DNA of 64,000 bases from Rapana venosa (Eukaryota > Mollusca > Gastropoda > Neogastropoda > Muricidae). A program made the position numbers and the translations under genes. Positions 48,299 to 59,575 of this stretch are shown here, piece by piece (the stretch's first letter is position 1; each line of letters starts with the position of its first letter). Location of the stretch: NCBI GenBank assembly GCA_028751875.1, contig CM054141.1, positions 72,093,154 to 72,157,153 on the forward strand, given 5' to 3'. The notes under the pieces were generated by a model that did not search any database, was not told the DNA's origin, and worked only from the letters and a program-made list of their open reading frames with translations.

Positions 48299-48640
48299 GG
48301 GGAAGGTGGCAGGATGGTTAAGACGTTCGCATGCCAACAAGTAAACCATGAGGTTGTGGGTTCGATTCCCAGCCTCGCCCTTTCTTCCCAGTTTGACAAA
48401 AAAATCGAACTGAATGTCAAAGTCCTTCGGATGAGACTATAAACCGAGGCCCCGTGTGCGAACGCACGCAAAACATCTTGCCCACACGTTAAATCCTGTT
48501 CCGCCTTTCGTAAGAGTAGGCCATTGTGTGCCGGTGGGAACGGATGACAAAATTTACAAAACCGCATACACACGGGGACTAGATGTGAAAAAAAAGCACA
48601 TAAGTGCTTATTCCATTATCCTCGATATAAACGAATAAAT
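48299..48640 (+). mobile_element. SINE-A type 1, near full length
   Basis: A box 'ggtggcaggatggttaagac', B box 'gggttcgattcccag', core 'ggatgagactataaaccgag', 'ttccgcctttcgtaagag', 'gccattgtgtgccggtggg', and tail 'gcttattccattatcctcga' followed by an A/T-rich run. Confidence 0.8.
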
Positions 48641-49066
48641 AAATTTTAAAAAAATAAATAATATACATTCCAAACAGTTTGAACTGAAATAACGAACGTC
48701 ATAGCGGAAACTCAGAAGAACTGGGGAAAAAAGGACACATTTGTTTGGTTTCTTTTTTATTTAAAAAAAAATGGAGATCTACTAACGTCAAGACAACAGG
48801 AGGGATGGCGCAGTGTTCGTGATTATTCGTTCTACATCATGCACAGTATGGTGTATTACTATTTATCAAATAAGTAAAAGCATTGAACTAGACTGTAGAA
48901 AATAAATGCACTGATTCCAGATGACATTATTCTACATGCCACATCTGTCACCAGCTAGTTCCTTAAGGAGAAACTGATGCACACGTCAGGCGTATGTTCA
49001 GTATGTTCAGGCGTATGTTTAGTCCCCTATGTCAGCTGAGGTGTGACATCTCGGCAACATCCATTT

Positions 49067-49089
49067 GGGGGGGGGGGGGGGGGGGGGGG
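49067..49089. repeat. Poly-G tract
   Basis: 23 G. Confidence 0.9.
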
Positions 49090-49892
49090 AACAAAGGGGG
49101 CATTTACCTAACCCCTGAAAAAAAGCAACAAACCCTTACATATGTAAACTCTATGTTTGTGCCTGTGCAAGTGGTTAGCTTTTTCCATGGACAGGGGAAC
49201 ATGGATAGTACCTGTGACATCACACCTTCCTGACATCAGGAGGACGAAACATAGGTCTCAACAAGGATGGATTTCAAAATGTGAACAGTTAAAGAGTTCC
49301 ACTTCAACTGACCACAGTCACCCTAATCCCAAAATAATGCGGTACTACTCGTAGTAAGCACTTTTACAACAGCGACAGTTGTCATTAACCATTTACTACC
49401 TGCAGACAAAATTGGCTGTTGGGAGACCCCGAGTTGTTGTGAGTAGCTGTTGTGCAGGCTGGACAGTACGCCACTGCCGGCCCTGTGGTCCCTCTGTCCT
49501 GCAGGCAACAGCTTCCTCTGTTCTTCTCCCCCTGTCAAGTGGAGGTGACCACCTCTTCTCCTCCCCCTACTCCGCCTTTTTCTGACAGTTTCTTACAGCC
49601 CGTCTCTGTGTTTCGCCCGAGGTCTACTTGTCAAGGGAGGGCAGCAAACGACTGTCGTGAAAAGGACCTTCTCCAGTACTGACCCCTGACGGCCATGGTG
49701 GCTCCATCTCTGTACTGTCGCATTTCGCAGAAACCCACAGGAAAAAAAGAATAATTTTGTAAGATTAGATATGACTATTTTTTGGCCAACCCTGCTTTCG
49801 TTTTAATCGAATGATTCCCAACTGCATCTACTTCATCACTAGGATGCGTGCGTGCATGCGTGCGTGTATGTGTAAGCAAGCGCGCGCACACG

Positions 49893-49897
49893 CGCGT

Positions 49898-49957
<60 letters not shown>
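49893..49957. repeat. (TG)n(GA)n
   Basis: Compound microsatellite. Confidence 0.92.
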
Positions 49958-49963
<6 letters not shown>

Positions 49964-49990
49964 TGAAAAGATATACTCTTCTGTGAACTA

Positions 49991-50082
49991 TATAATAATA
50001 ATAATAATAATAATAATGATAATGTATGGAATTTATATAGCGATGAATCTTGTAAAAAACAAACAAATCGAAGCGCTTGCAC
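49991..50082 (-). mobile_element. L2-like 3' tail
   Basis: (AAT)n then 'gtatggaatttatatagcga' and 'aaatcgaagcgcttgcactc'. Near, but not joined to, the L2-like element at 50290. Confidence 0.65.
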
Positions 50083-50159
50083 TCAATCATTTACAGGCAT
50101 GCAACTCTCCTTAAACATAATGAACAACAGATTTCAAATCCATGCGCGCGCACGTATGC

Positions 50160-50180
50160 ACGCACACACACGCACGCACG

Positions 50181-50232
<52 letters not shown>
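50160..50232. repeat. (CA)n
   Basis: CA microsatellite at the 3' side of the L2-like element. Confidence 0.92.
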
Positions 50233-50235
<3 letters not shown>

Positions 50236-50289
50236 TCACACACTCGGAACAACACTTAGAAGGTGAAAGATGCTGTTGAAAATTAGGGA

Positions 50290-51704
50290 CAGATATGTGG
50301 GGGGAAAGTCTCAGGTAGGAAATAAGTGTGTTTTGAGGCTGGATTTGAAGGTATCAAGTGAAGGCTTTTGTCGAAGTGAAAGAGGGAGGTCATTCCAGGT
50401 GGATGGACCAGAAACAGAGAAGGAGCGACGGCCAACAGTGGTTTGTTTGAATCTGGGTGTTCGAAAGCACAAAGTGTCTGCGGCTGAACGAAGGGAACGG
50501 GATGGAGTGTACACGTGAAGACAGTTACAGAGATAAGAGGGTGCAGATTTGTGGAGACATTTGAAACGGAGGGTAGCCTATTTATTTTATACTCCAGTCT
50601 TTGTGAGACAGGCAGCCAGTGAAGAGATCGCAGAAGAGGAGTGATGGGTTCAGATTTTTTCTTTCTTAGGACCAGTCGAGCTGCAGAGTTTTGTATGCGT
50701 TGAAGAGAGTGGATAGATGATGCTGGTAGGCCAGCCAAAAGAGAATTACAGTAGTCTAAACGTGAAAGAATGAGAGATGTGACGAGCTTGGAAGTTGCAT
50801 CAGAGGACAGATACTTGCGAATCGCGCTTATGCGCCGTAGTTGAAAGTAGCAAGACTGGCAGGTCTGGGTGATGAATTTTTTCATAGAGAGTGTGTTGTC
50901 AAGAACTACTCCTAAATACTTCACAGAGTTGGACAATGGAACTGACGTATTGCCGAATTCTATTGAAGTTTTTGCGATAGAGGAAAGTTTATGTTGGGTC
51001 CCTATGAGCATGGCTTCGGTTTTATCGGCATTAAGTTGTAACTTGTTCTGAGTCATCCAGTTTTGAATGTCTTGAAGGCAGTAGAACATATTTGTCAGGA
51101 AGGAAGGCAAGTTTTCAACAGTATCACTGCACTGAAGCTGAGTATCATCGGCATAGAAATGATGATCAATATGGTGGTTGTTTATTATATGTGAGAGTGG
51201 AGCAGTGTAGAGAGTAAAGATAACAGGGCCCAGGACTGATCCCTGCAGGACTCCACATTCCATTTTGACAGGTTTTGATTGAATTTTGTTTACAATAACT
51301 TTCTGGAACCGGTCTGTGAGGTATGAAGTAAACCAGATGAAGGCTGTGCCGTTAATACCAAACGTATTTTGGAGGCGAGAAAGAAGAATTGAGTGATCTA
51401 TGGCATCAAAGGCTGCAGATAAGTCAAGAAGAGTGAGGAGGGAGATTTTTCCTGCATCAGAAGCAAGTAGAAGTGTATCTAAAGTGTGGACTAGGGTGGT
51501 TTCGAAGCTGTGGTTGGGGCGATAGGCAGATTGAAAAGTGGGAAGGAGATCATTGGAATGAAGGTGACTGTTGAGCTGTTTGAGAACAACTTTTTCTAGT
51601 ACTTTAGAGACAAAGGGTAAGTTTGAGACAGGCCTATAATTCTTCAGGATGTTGGGATCGAGGTCGTGCTTTTTCAGTAGAGGTGTGACTATTGCTGTTT
51701 TAAG
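50290..51704 (-). mobile_element. L2-like LINE reverse transcriptase, longest copy
   Basis: Minus-strand frame of about 380 codons holding the whole palm: TAIVTPLLKKHDLDPNILKN, NYRPVSNLPFVSKVLEKVV, LDLSAAFDAIDHSILLSRL, GVLQGSVLGPVIFTLY, catalytic HHFYADDTQL, thumb VKYLGVVLDNTLSMKK, then SRLDYCNSLLAGLP. A frameshift near 50570-50590 moves the last about 70 codons (TPSRSLRSAADTLCFR ... LKTHLFPT) to another frame. The 5' end, including any endonuclease, is missing and is replaced by SINE-A sequence. The catalytic YADD is intact but the element is 5'-truncated and shifted, so not autonomous. Confidence 0.88.
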
Positions 51705-51905
51705 AATGGAATAAGCACTCATGTGCTTTTTTTACATCAAGTCCCCGTGTGTATGCGGTTTTGTAAATTTTGTCATCTGTTCCCACCAGCACACAATGGC
51801 TTACTCTTTCGAAAAGCGGAACAAGATTAAACGTGTGCGCAAGATGTTCTGCATGCGTTCGCACACGAGGCCTCGGTTTATAGTCTCATCCGAAGGACTT
51901 TATTA
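51705..51905 (-). mobile_element. SINE-A type 1 fused to an L2-like LINE
   Basis: Minus-orientation core and tail of SINE-A. On the minus strand its 3' end stops at '...gcttattccatt' and is followed with no spacer by the 5'-truncated L2-like reverse transcriptase (50290-51704). The tRNA head is missing. Confidence 0.7.
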
Positions 51906-52391
51906 GCCTATATTTTTACCACTCTATCCTAAACTCAAACATACATTTAAAGAACAATTTCCTTTGTAATTTTCAAGTCACGCGTTTTTAAACCAGGCGG
52001 GCAAGGAATGGTGACCAACACGTACCGCACCATCCATCCCCTCCCTCCCTCCCTCACTCCCCCCACTTCAGGGAGGGTCCAGTTCTCTCATAAATCGGGT
52101 TGAACTCTGAAGGAATAGAAGACCAGCGGAAACGGGAACAGCTCAAGCCTGACCCCACGGCAGTGTGGCTGGTCATTCAGATCAGGGGCTGTCTGATCTG
52201 TTTCCATGTGACAAGACAACACACACAGTCCTGACTGTAGTAAATCTTCACACAGTGCGGCTGGCTGCGGCGTCAAGAGTTCAGCTGGGCTACTATACAA
52301 AGAAAAGGAAAAGAAAACCCACTGCCCCTCCCTCACTCTCCATCTTCCTTCTACCTGGATCACTTGGCCTAGCCTATCACTGTGAGGAGAA

Positions 52392-52415
52392 GGGGGGGGG
52401 GGGGGGGGGGGGGGG
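52392..52415. repeat. Poly-G tract
   Basis: 24 G. Confidence 0.9.
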
Positions 52416-52721
52416 CGTGCAGTCCAACAGAGTGCAGTAGGGGAAGGTTGGAGGGGCGGGTGGTGGGGGTTGTTCTTTGATCAACCGGTTTTTGTAGGGG
52501 TCCTCACGTTTAGTTGAGTTTGGTGGAATGGTGGATGCTGGGACTGTAGCAGGGGATGTTTTAGGTTGCTTCTTTTGTCTGGGGGTCAGTTGAAATCGGA
52601 AATACTTAGGGATGTGACAGTCAATCGTATTGAGTTTCACCTGTCTGTCTGTCTGTCCCTGTCTCTTTCTCTCTTTTTTGCTGATATCTCAAGAGTCAAG
52701 ACGGCATTCAATGTGTGGTGT

Positions 52722-52741
52722 TGTGTGTGTGTGTGTGTGTG

Positions 52742-52781
<40 letters not shown>

Positions 52782-52874
52782 GTTCTTCAGTTTAACGTTC
52801 TTCCACTAATTAGTGATACCAGACGGGAAAGTGTGTATGAGTGTATGTGTGTGTGTGTGGGGGGGGGGGGGGGG
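52722..52874. repeat. (TG)n and poly-G around a LINE tail
   Basis: TG at 52722-52779 and 52845-52858, G at 52859-52874. Confidence 0.9.
52776..52830 (-). mobile_element. LINE 3' tail
   Basis: Plus strand 'cagtttaacgttcttccact' and 'attagtgataccagacggga', reverse of a GTGAAAAGACGTTAAA-type LINE end. Confidence 0.45.
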
Positions 52875-52924
52875 ATGGGGGGTTGAGGTGTGCACATAGC
52901 TAATTATCGGCATTAAACAACTTT

Positions 52925-53230
52925 AAGAAACACCAATTAAAACCATAAATAAGAAAGTTGAAGGGGAAAAATAACAGCTTCAAAACTAACTTTGCAATTC
53001 ACGCAACTAGTAAACATCGTTAAACTATACAAATCTGATAACAGGACGATGACTTAATGACAATACAATTGCTTTCATTAATGGAATGTCTTTTAGAATT
53101 GCTCTAAGCAACGGACTGTGAAAACAGGTAAAAAGTTTTTCAAATCTCTGCATTCTAAAAGAATGTGAGCAATGGTAATATTTTCGCCACAGATACATGT
53201 TGTTTGGGGTTTTTCGAAAATATAGTTGGG
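52925..53230 (-). mobile_element. Rest of the same LINE: Cys/His knuckle and 3' UTR
   Basis: After the SINE-E insertion the minus-strand frame resumes with YIFEKPQTTCICGENITIAH and ILLECRDLKNF, the C-x-C...H...C motif that follows RNase H in these elements. The frame then decays into 3' UTR. Confidence 0.7.
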
Positions 53231-53525
53231 GGACGGGATAGCTCAGTGGTCAGAGCACTCGCTTTCCCCCAGCCAAGTTAAGCAGCGTCGAGCGTGGTTA
53301 CCAGTTGGATGGGTGACCGTTTGCGCGCCTTGGCTTCAGTACAGTTCCCCCCCAGTTCACCCAGCTGTAAATGGGTACCTGCCCTCTTTAGGGTCAGGGA
53401 AGGTAAAGCAGCGAGGGAGAGGAGATGGGCGCCGCCCTCAATATGCTGGCCCTAGAGAAGTTGAGGTCTCTGACGCCTCGCTCCCCTACGACCTTATAGG
53501 TTATGGGACTCCTTTACCTTTTTTA
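53231..53525 (+). mobile_element. SINE-E: composite tRNA-5S SINE
   Basis: The element begins with a tRNA-like A box ('gatagctcagtggtcag'), but instead of a tRNA B box it continues at about 53277-53325 into sequence matching the 3' half of 5S rRNA ('agttaagcagcgtcgagc', then 'ttggatgggtgaccg', the internal promoter part). The body contains 'cccagctgtaaatgggtacc', able to form a small hairpin, and ends 'gggactcctttacctttttt'. It sits inside the RNase H LINE fragment in the opposite orientation. A second copy is cut by position 1. Confidence 0.75.
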
Positions 53526-53943
53526 CCTAGTTCTAAAAGCATTGAGCTTGAAGCTGTAGATAAGAGATACAACGTTTCTATATTCATGTGAGTTACGGCA
53601 TCTGATCTTATCAACATGCATTTTGTAACATACTATAGCCTTCATGAATGGATAAGGGGACATTTATGCTGCAGGACCCATTACTATGCTTAGCACCACA
53701 ATTTGCTATTTTGTCAACTTTTTCATTATAGAAGATACCACAATGCGAAGGAATCCAGCAAAAAGTAACACCAGTGCCTCGTAACATCAGAAAATGAATC
53801 AGATGTCCAATCTCAGTTACGAGATCTTATCTCACTTTTAAACTGGAATTTTTTAGGGCAAGTAGAACCGACCTGGAATCAACACAGAAAAACGTTTGAA
53901 ATATATCATCAGGAAAATCTAGAAGATAATATAAAGCCATCAA

Positions 53944-53945
<2 letters not shown>
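53526..53945 (-). mobile_element. LINE RNase H domain
   Basis: Minus-strand frame with FFCVDSRSVLLALKNSSLKV (Asp in the RNase H core), an in-frame TAA at 53827-53829, LVTEIGHLIHFLMLRGTGV and the signature FCWIPSHCGIFYNEKVDKIA. This is the RNase H module of I-group LINEs. It is cut off at 53946 by a (TG)n repeat. Confidence 0.75.

Positions 53946-53977
<32 letters not shown>
53946..53977. repeat. (TG)n
   Basis: At the truncation point of the RNase H LINE. Confidence 0.9.
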
Positions 53978-53980
<3 letters not shown>

Positions 53981-53999
53981 TGCGCGCGTGTGCGCGAAC

Positions 54000-54754
54000 A
54001 TGCATATGCGCGTGCGCATCTCCAACAGAAAACAGCTATCTTTCATCAGTGGCTTATGGGTCAAGTAGAATTGTGCAGACTTTTATTACCAGCATGGGAT
54101 CATCCGATCACTTTCCTTCTATCTCAAGTGCTGAAGCTTTTTCTCACGACCACAGCTGTGTCCAGCAAGGTACATGCATCTAGCCTACAGATGATAGCTT
54201 GATGGCTCTCAGGAGTGTATATGGACTGTTACAGGCCTCCTACCTTTGGATGTATTCAGAGATAAAATCACACCACTTTTACCTCTGTCCCTGATGTCCC
54301 ATCATGTCGTTTTGACCATCATGAACATAAATATGAAAAGATGTCTGCAGTTTACATATGACTGCCCCACTGAGAGCTAAAAGATGCTGAAGATCAAAAC
54401 CAACCAGCGACTACATCAAGGGTTTATCGACTAATAAATCACCACCAGCCCTGAGAGCATGTGTATACTTGACTGAGACCTGACTCAGCAGAGATATCCA
54501 TCATCTACTATCTGTCATGCTGTTATCAGGTACAGTGTAAATCATACACTTGAGGACAGTCCTTCCTGGACCAGAAGATGAGCAGAGAATTACATAATCT
54601 TACAATCTTTAAACATCTTCCTCCAGAGCAGTGCCGAACGAAGCAAATCACATGGACAGTTTTCTTTACGCACTTAACGACACTACGCAGATTGGTGGTC
54701 AAGCAGTAAGTTGTAATGCACCTGAAGATGAGATATCCTGGCTCGAATTGTGTT
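54000..54754. other. No gene seen
   Basis: Unique-looking DNA between the LINE fragment and a Repeat C copy. Confidence 0.4.
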
Positions 54755-55125
54755 TCTTCTTTGACGAACACTCAGACAGCAACTTTTGTTGTCTGTCATA
54801 TGAGCGAGAATTCGTTGCGCTGCCGCTAAGCGCCTAACATGTCAGGCCCAGCGCATCCGACTTCGGCGTAGGAGAGAATAGTTATTTTTTTAAAGTCTTT
54901 CTGGATGAAGGGGTAGGAGAATGGACCAAGAAGGCAGAAAGTAGGATGGAGATAACAGGAAGGAAAGGAACAAGGCAGAGAGGGATAGAAAAGAGGGAAA
55001 TTCTAGCACATAATTTCAAAAAGATGGGGTTGGTATTTATACTGACAATCCCTCGGCATCCCCACCAGAAACTTCTTGTTCAAAACTGGACTTTGCCTGG
55101 GTGCCAGACTTCTGGATGAGACGAC
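54755..55125 (+). mobile_element. Repeat C copy
   Basis: 'gacgaacactcagacagcaa', 'taacatgtcaggcccagcgc', 'ggcagaaagtaggatggag', 'ttggtatttatactgacaat'. Confidence 0.6.
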
Positions 55126-55368
55126 TAACCTGGAGAAAAACAACAACAACAACAACAATACCCTAGTAGAGAAGCAACTACACACAGACAGGGTAGAGGA
55201 GGAAACATGGGTATGGCAACCCGGATGAGAATTCACGCCGACATATCTGCCACAAGTACTAGACTTTAAAAACAAACAACCTCAACGGGTGTGGAAAATT
55301 AATGGTTACATGAAAACACAGAAAAGAGGGGTGGGGAGACACACAGTAGACAGACTACACGAGGAAGT

Positions 55369-55374
<6 letters not shown>

Positions 55375-55448
<74 letters not shown>
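55375..55448. repeat. (GA)n
   Basis: GA microsatellite. Confidence 0.95.
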
Positions 55449-55450
<2 letters not shown>

Positions 55451-56298
55451 TTTCACTGCCGGTTATGCTGTGCAAAAGTCTACACATGTTTCTTTTTTTT
55501 TATTTATTTACCATTTTGCCCGTCTTTAAAACCGAAAAGGAAAGCACAGTCAAAGACAGGCGGTAAAATGGTGCTCCCCTCTGAGCTCCTGATGCAGTAA
55601 AGCCACGGACGGATGCACGGATGCTCGTGGGTGTGAAGCCCTACACAGGAAACTAACCCAGCCTTTCATCTGCCATCAACCTCACAGTTGCGTCCCTTTA
55701 GTCAGGCTCCTGGGAGGCCTAAGCCATGCGGCCACAGTTACAAGCGGTGCCACGCCACGCGTGTCTGGTTACCTGGAAGCAGGCAGGGGGATTTTGTACC
55801 TGATCCTCTGTGATAATCCCCTGTGGACCATAAAAACCAGCCCCGGTCTGACTGAGACCCTCCACAAATCCTCCGACAAATCTTGAAGAGAGGCTAGGAG
55901 AAGAGTGTCCAGTAACCACCCCCCCCCCCCCGGGGGCATGGCCGGCCATCATAACAGACTTTATCACTATAGGCCAACCGCCTGGAAAACACAGATCCAC
56001 CAGCCTGCCTCACAGCCCAAGGAGCAGCTTGAGAAGCACTTTATAGCAGGCGGCAGAGTTGCATCAAAAGTGAGCGTTAGCCAACGTGTACGTGTCAGTG
56101 ATTTGAGGACCGCAAAGGGGGGAGGACGGGAATGGAACAGGCGGTCCTCTGTTTGCTTCTCTCCGCCTTCAGAGCGGGGTTAAAATGGCCACACAATGCT
56201 GAGGATTTAGCGTAAGGCGCAGAGGGTTAAAGTAAAGGTCGGGTCCCTTCCGCCAAGTCCCGCTCTGTTTTCCTCTGTAATTATTGTTTACTTTCTTA

Positions 56299-56338
56299 CA
56301 CACACACACACACACACCACACACACACACAGAGACAC

Positions 56339-56412
<74 letters not shown>
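56299..56412. repeat. (CA)n
   Basis: CA microsatellite with a few interruptions. Confidence 0.95.
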
Positions 56413-56416
<4 letters not shown>

Positions 56417-56564
56417 CCTGCTTGCTTTATGTGTGTTCCGCATGGCCTCTTTTTGTACAGGCTTTGTGTTCGCGTTCTTACTGTTGCCCATTATTGCTCA
56501 ATGGATATGAGCTTATTGATAGTGTACATACATGAGAGATGGGTACGGATGTGCACTGTAGGCA

Positions 56565-56652
56565 GTGAGAGAGAGAGAGAGACAGAGAGAGAGAGAGACA
56601 GAGAGAGAGAGACAGAGAGAGAGACACACAGAGAAAGAGACAGAGAGAGAGG
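56565..56652. repeat. (GA)n with CA interruptions
   Basis: GA-rich tract with 'gaca' units. Confidence 0.9.
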
Positions 56653-56892
56653 CCATAATGGGGGCGATGAGGTAACGTGGCTGGATACATTTGCATTACT
56701 CAGCAGGGGAGGGTGGGCAAGATGGTGTACTCTGATAGTCTGACTCCATCTGTCCACACTGGTCCAGTTTTCTCTGTGGCTCCATAGGAAACCTCACCTT
56801 AACCCCCTTTTCGGATAGATCTATGGGCAATAGTTAGCAATTTGTCTTTGATAATTATATAGTATTGACTGCAGACTGAAGGAGAGAGAGAG

Positions 56893-56942
56893 ATCTTCAA
56901 TTTAACGTCTATTCACATTTAGTGATTTTAGACGGAAGAGAC
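56893..56942 (-). mobile_element. LINE 3' tail
   Basis: Plus strand 'cttcaatttaacgtctattc' and 'atttagtgattttagacgg', the same tail as 52776. The 500 bases to its right show no reverse transcriptase frame. Confidence 0.45.
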
Positions 56943-58111
56943 TTTTGACGCTGACCAAACAATTCAGGCAGAAACACATCATTCATCTTTAGGCATTCAG
57001 TTTGGGCTTCTCTTTGGAAGAGGTTTAACTCTACCACTAGCAACATCACTCTGTATGAACAAGCTGGGTATCGAAATTCAGCCGAATATAGCGCTCATGA
57101 TGAACAAATATAGAACCTAAAGTAGACCGAACTTACTTCTTTAGAAAATTGAATACAATATCTGACCACTGTACCGATACAAATGTGGAGTTTATGAATA
57201 CTATTTATACACGTAATTGATACGACATTAAATACAAATGCTTTATTAAAACAAATTCTGATATCTCTTTAGCTTGTCCACAATCAAAGAGTCAGACACA
57301 AATGATGTATTACTCTTATCAATCACAGCTATAACGAGGGCGATATCAAACTGGACCTGTCAGTGATAGATAACCCAATCCAGCAGATGAAGCGACACTG
57401 CTGATAACACTACACACCTTAGATAGAGGGATACATTGGAGATACACACAACACTGAGATCTCACTTATTACCGGACTCAGATCTACAGGACAATAATCT
57501 CCGTGGAAAATCTCGGAAGGGAATCTTTACTTTGAGCTTTTAAGAGAGGACAACAGCTTCCGGCCATGGGTTTCAGGTTAACAGTATCGTTCCATCTGAA
57601 AGTCAGCAGAGCCAAGGGGCAGCTGCGAAAACAATCACGATGTAGATAATGCTGATAAACCACACAGTATGCTTTAGTCTTCATGGAAGATCTAGGCATT
57701 GGAGAAAGGGGGACACACACAAAAGAGACAGACAAATAGACTGACAAACAGACAGACAAAACTGGGCTTCCCAAGTCAATAATTATGCATTTTTCGCCAT
57801 CAACTTCCACACACCTTTTTGTAAGATTAATGGTCAAGTTAAAGTGGCTATCACAGTGGTAACTTTTTCCCCACAGTGGTGACTTTTCCTCACTCTGGTG
57901 ACTATTCCTCAACACTGCAACAGTCATTCAAAAGAGCCAATTGTTGAGGTACACTTTCAACTATGGAGTGACATCGATGATTTCTTTTTATGAATAAAGC
58001 ACTGATTTTTTTAATAATCTGGTAAATGTTGAGGATAATGGTAATCTCAGAGGGTATGTACTGCAGAGAGCTGACTTGACACTCAAAATGAGGTAATATG
58101 TGTGTGTGTGC
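56943..58111. other. No gene seen
   Basis: The left 500 bases could be LINE 3' UTR (tail at 56893). The rest is unique-looking. Confidence 0.4.
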
Positions 58112-58138
58112 GGGGGGGGGGGGGGGGGGGGGGGGGGG
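58112..58138. repeat. Poly-G tract
   Basis: 27 G after (TG)n. Confidence 0.92.
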
Positions 58139-58424
58139 CTCATTAAAAGCCAGTCACTTGTATGAGCCTACGTCCTGCCCGATGGTCACTGTGGTGACTT
58201 TCCATATAATAAGTAAGCTTTGTCAGAGGAGTAGTAGTTCCAGACCCTTACTTCACCCAACAACAACCAACAGGCTGAAGGACAATGCACTCACGAGTTT
58301 GACACGTACAGTATGAGTAGTCCTGCTTTGGTGACTTGGTAAACCCTTGTGTAACACGACTCACTTCAAATACCGTCAACAGTACTTACAACCTAGCGCA
58401 CAATGCCACAGCCACTGGAGAGCC

Positions 58425-59298
58425 ATAGTTTCCAGCAGACATAGTTTCTAGTAGACATAGTTTCTAGTAGACATAGTTTCTAGTAGACATAGTTTCTAGA
58501 AGACATAGTTTCTAGTAGACATAGTTTCTAGAAGACATAGTTTCTAGTAGACATAGTTTCTAGTAGACATAGTTTCTAGTAGACATAGTTTCTAGTAGTC
58601 ATAGTTTCTAGTAGACATAGTTTCTAGAAGACATAGTTCCTAGTAGACATAGTTCCTAGTAGACATAGTTTCTAGTAGTCATAGTTTCTAGCAGACATAG
58701 TTTCTAGTAGACAGTTTCTAGTAGACATAGTTTCTAGTAGACATGGTTTCTAGTAGACATAGTTTCTAGTAGTCATAGTTTCTAGTAGTCATAGTTTCCA
58801 GCAGACATAGTTTCTAGTAGTCATAGTTTCTAGTAGACATAGTTTCTAGTAGACATGGTTTCTAGTAGACATAGTTTCTAGTAGACATAGTTCCTAGTAG
58901 ACATAGTTTCCAGCAGACATAGTTTCTAGTAGTCATAGTTTCTAGTAGACATAGTTTCTAGTAGACATAGTTTCTAGTAGACATAGTTTCTAGAAGTCAT
59001 AGTTTCTAGTAGACATAGTTTCTAGAAGACATGGTTTCTAGTAGACATGGTTCCTAGTAGACATAGTTTCTAGTAGTCATAGTTTCTAGCAGACATAGTT
59101 TCTAGTAGACAGTTTCTAGTAGACATAGTTTCTAGTAGACATAGTTTCTAGTAGACATAGTTTCTAGTAGACATAGTTTCTAGTAGTCATAGTTTCTAGT
59201 AGTCATAGTTTCCAGCAGACATAGTTTCTAGTAGTCATAGTTTCTAGTAGACATAGTTTCTAGTAGACATAGTTTCTAGTAGACATAGTTTCTAGAAG
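58425..59298. repeat. 16-bp minisatellite, about 54 units, with higher-order repeat
   Basis: Unit 'agtttctagtagacat'. Variants: gtCat, gCAgac, gAAgac, atGgtt, ttCct, and a unit lacking three bases ('agtagacagtttct'). The variant order over about 58645-58860 recurs about 400 bases later (59047-59280). Confidence 0.95.
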
Positions 59299-59299
59299 A

Positions 59300-59575
59300 A
59301 AGACGCTATAGCCGAGTGGTTAAGACCGTTTGACTTCAATCCCTGGGTCCATGAAGTCACGGGTTCGAATCTCGACAGCGGCATCTGGTGAATTCAAGTT
59401 GGGGATTTTTACCATCTCCCAGGTGCAGACCTACCAGTGCCTTAATTCCTTTCCTGTGTATACACACGCCACAGAAGATAAAAAATCTGCACATGAAAGA
59501 TCTTGCCATTCAAGTCATCGTTAGTGGGTTGCAGGAACACCAACATACTCAACACGCATCCTGTAAACGAGAAGA
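59300..59575 (+). mobile_element. SINE-G with a Leu/Ser-like (long variable arm) tRNA head
   Basis: Head 'tagccgagtggttaagacc' and B box 'acgggttcgaatctcg' about 85 bases long, as in class II tRNAs, followed by a body 'tctgcacatgaaagatcttg' and 'gtgggttgcaggaacaccaa'. Starts where the 16-bp minisatellite ends. The acceptor stem does not pair over seven bases and the head continues into the body, so I do not call a tRNA gene. Confidence 0.65.

Noticed and set aside
48299..48380. tRNA-like sequence with good A and B boxes
   Set aside because: Head of SINE-A; the same head is joined to SINE bodies elsewhere.
53277..53325. 5S rRNA gene
   Set aside because: Only the 3' half of 5S is present and it is fused to a tRNA-like head in a dispersed repeat.
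58425..59298. CRISPR array
   Set aside because: Units are contiguous 16-mers with no spacers, in animal DNA.
59302..59385. Leu-like tRNA
   Set aside because: Acceptor stem does not pair properly and the sequence continues into a SINE body.
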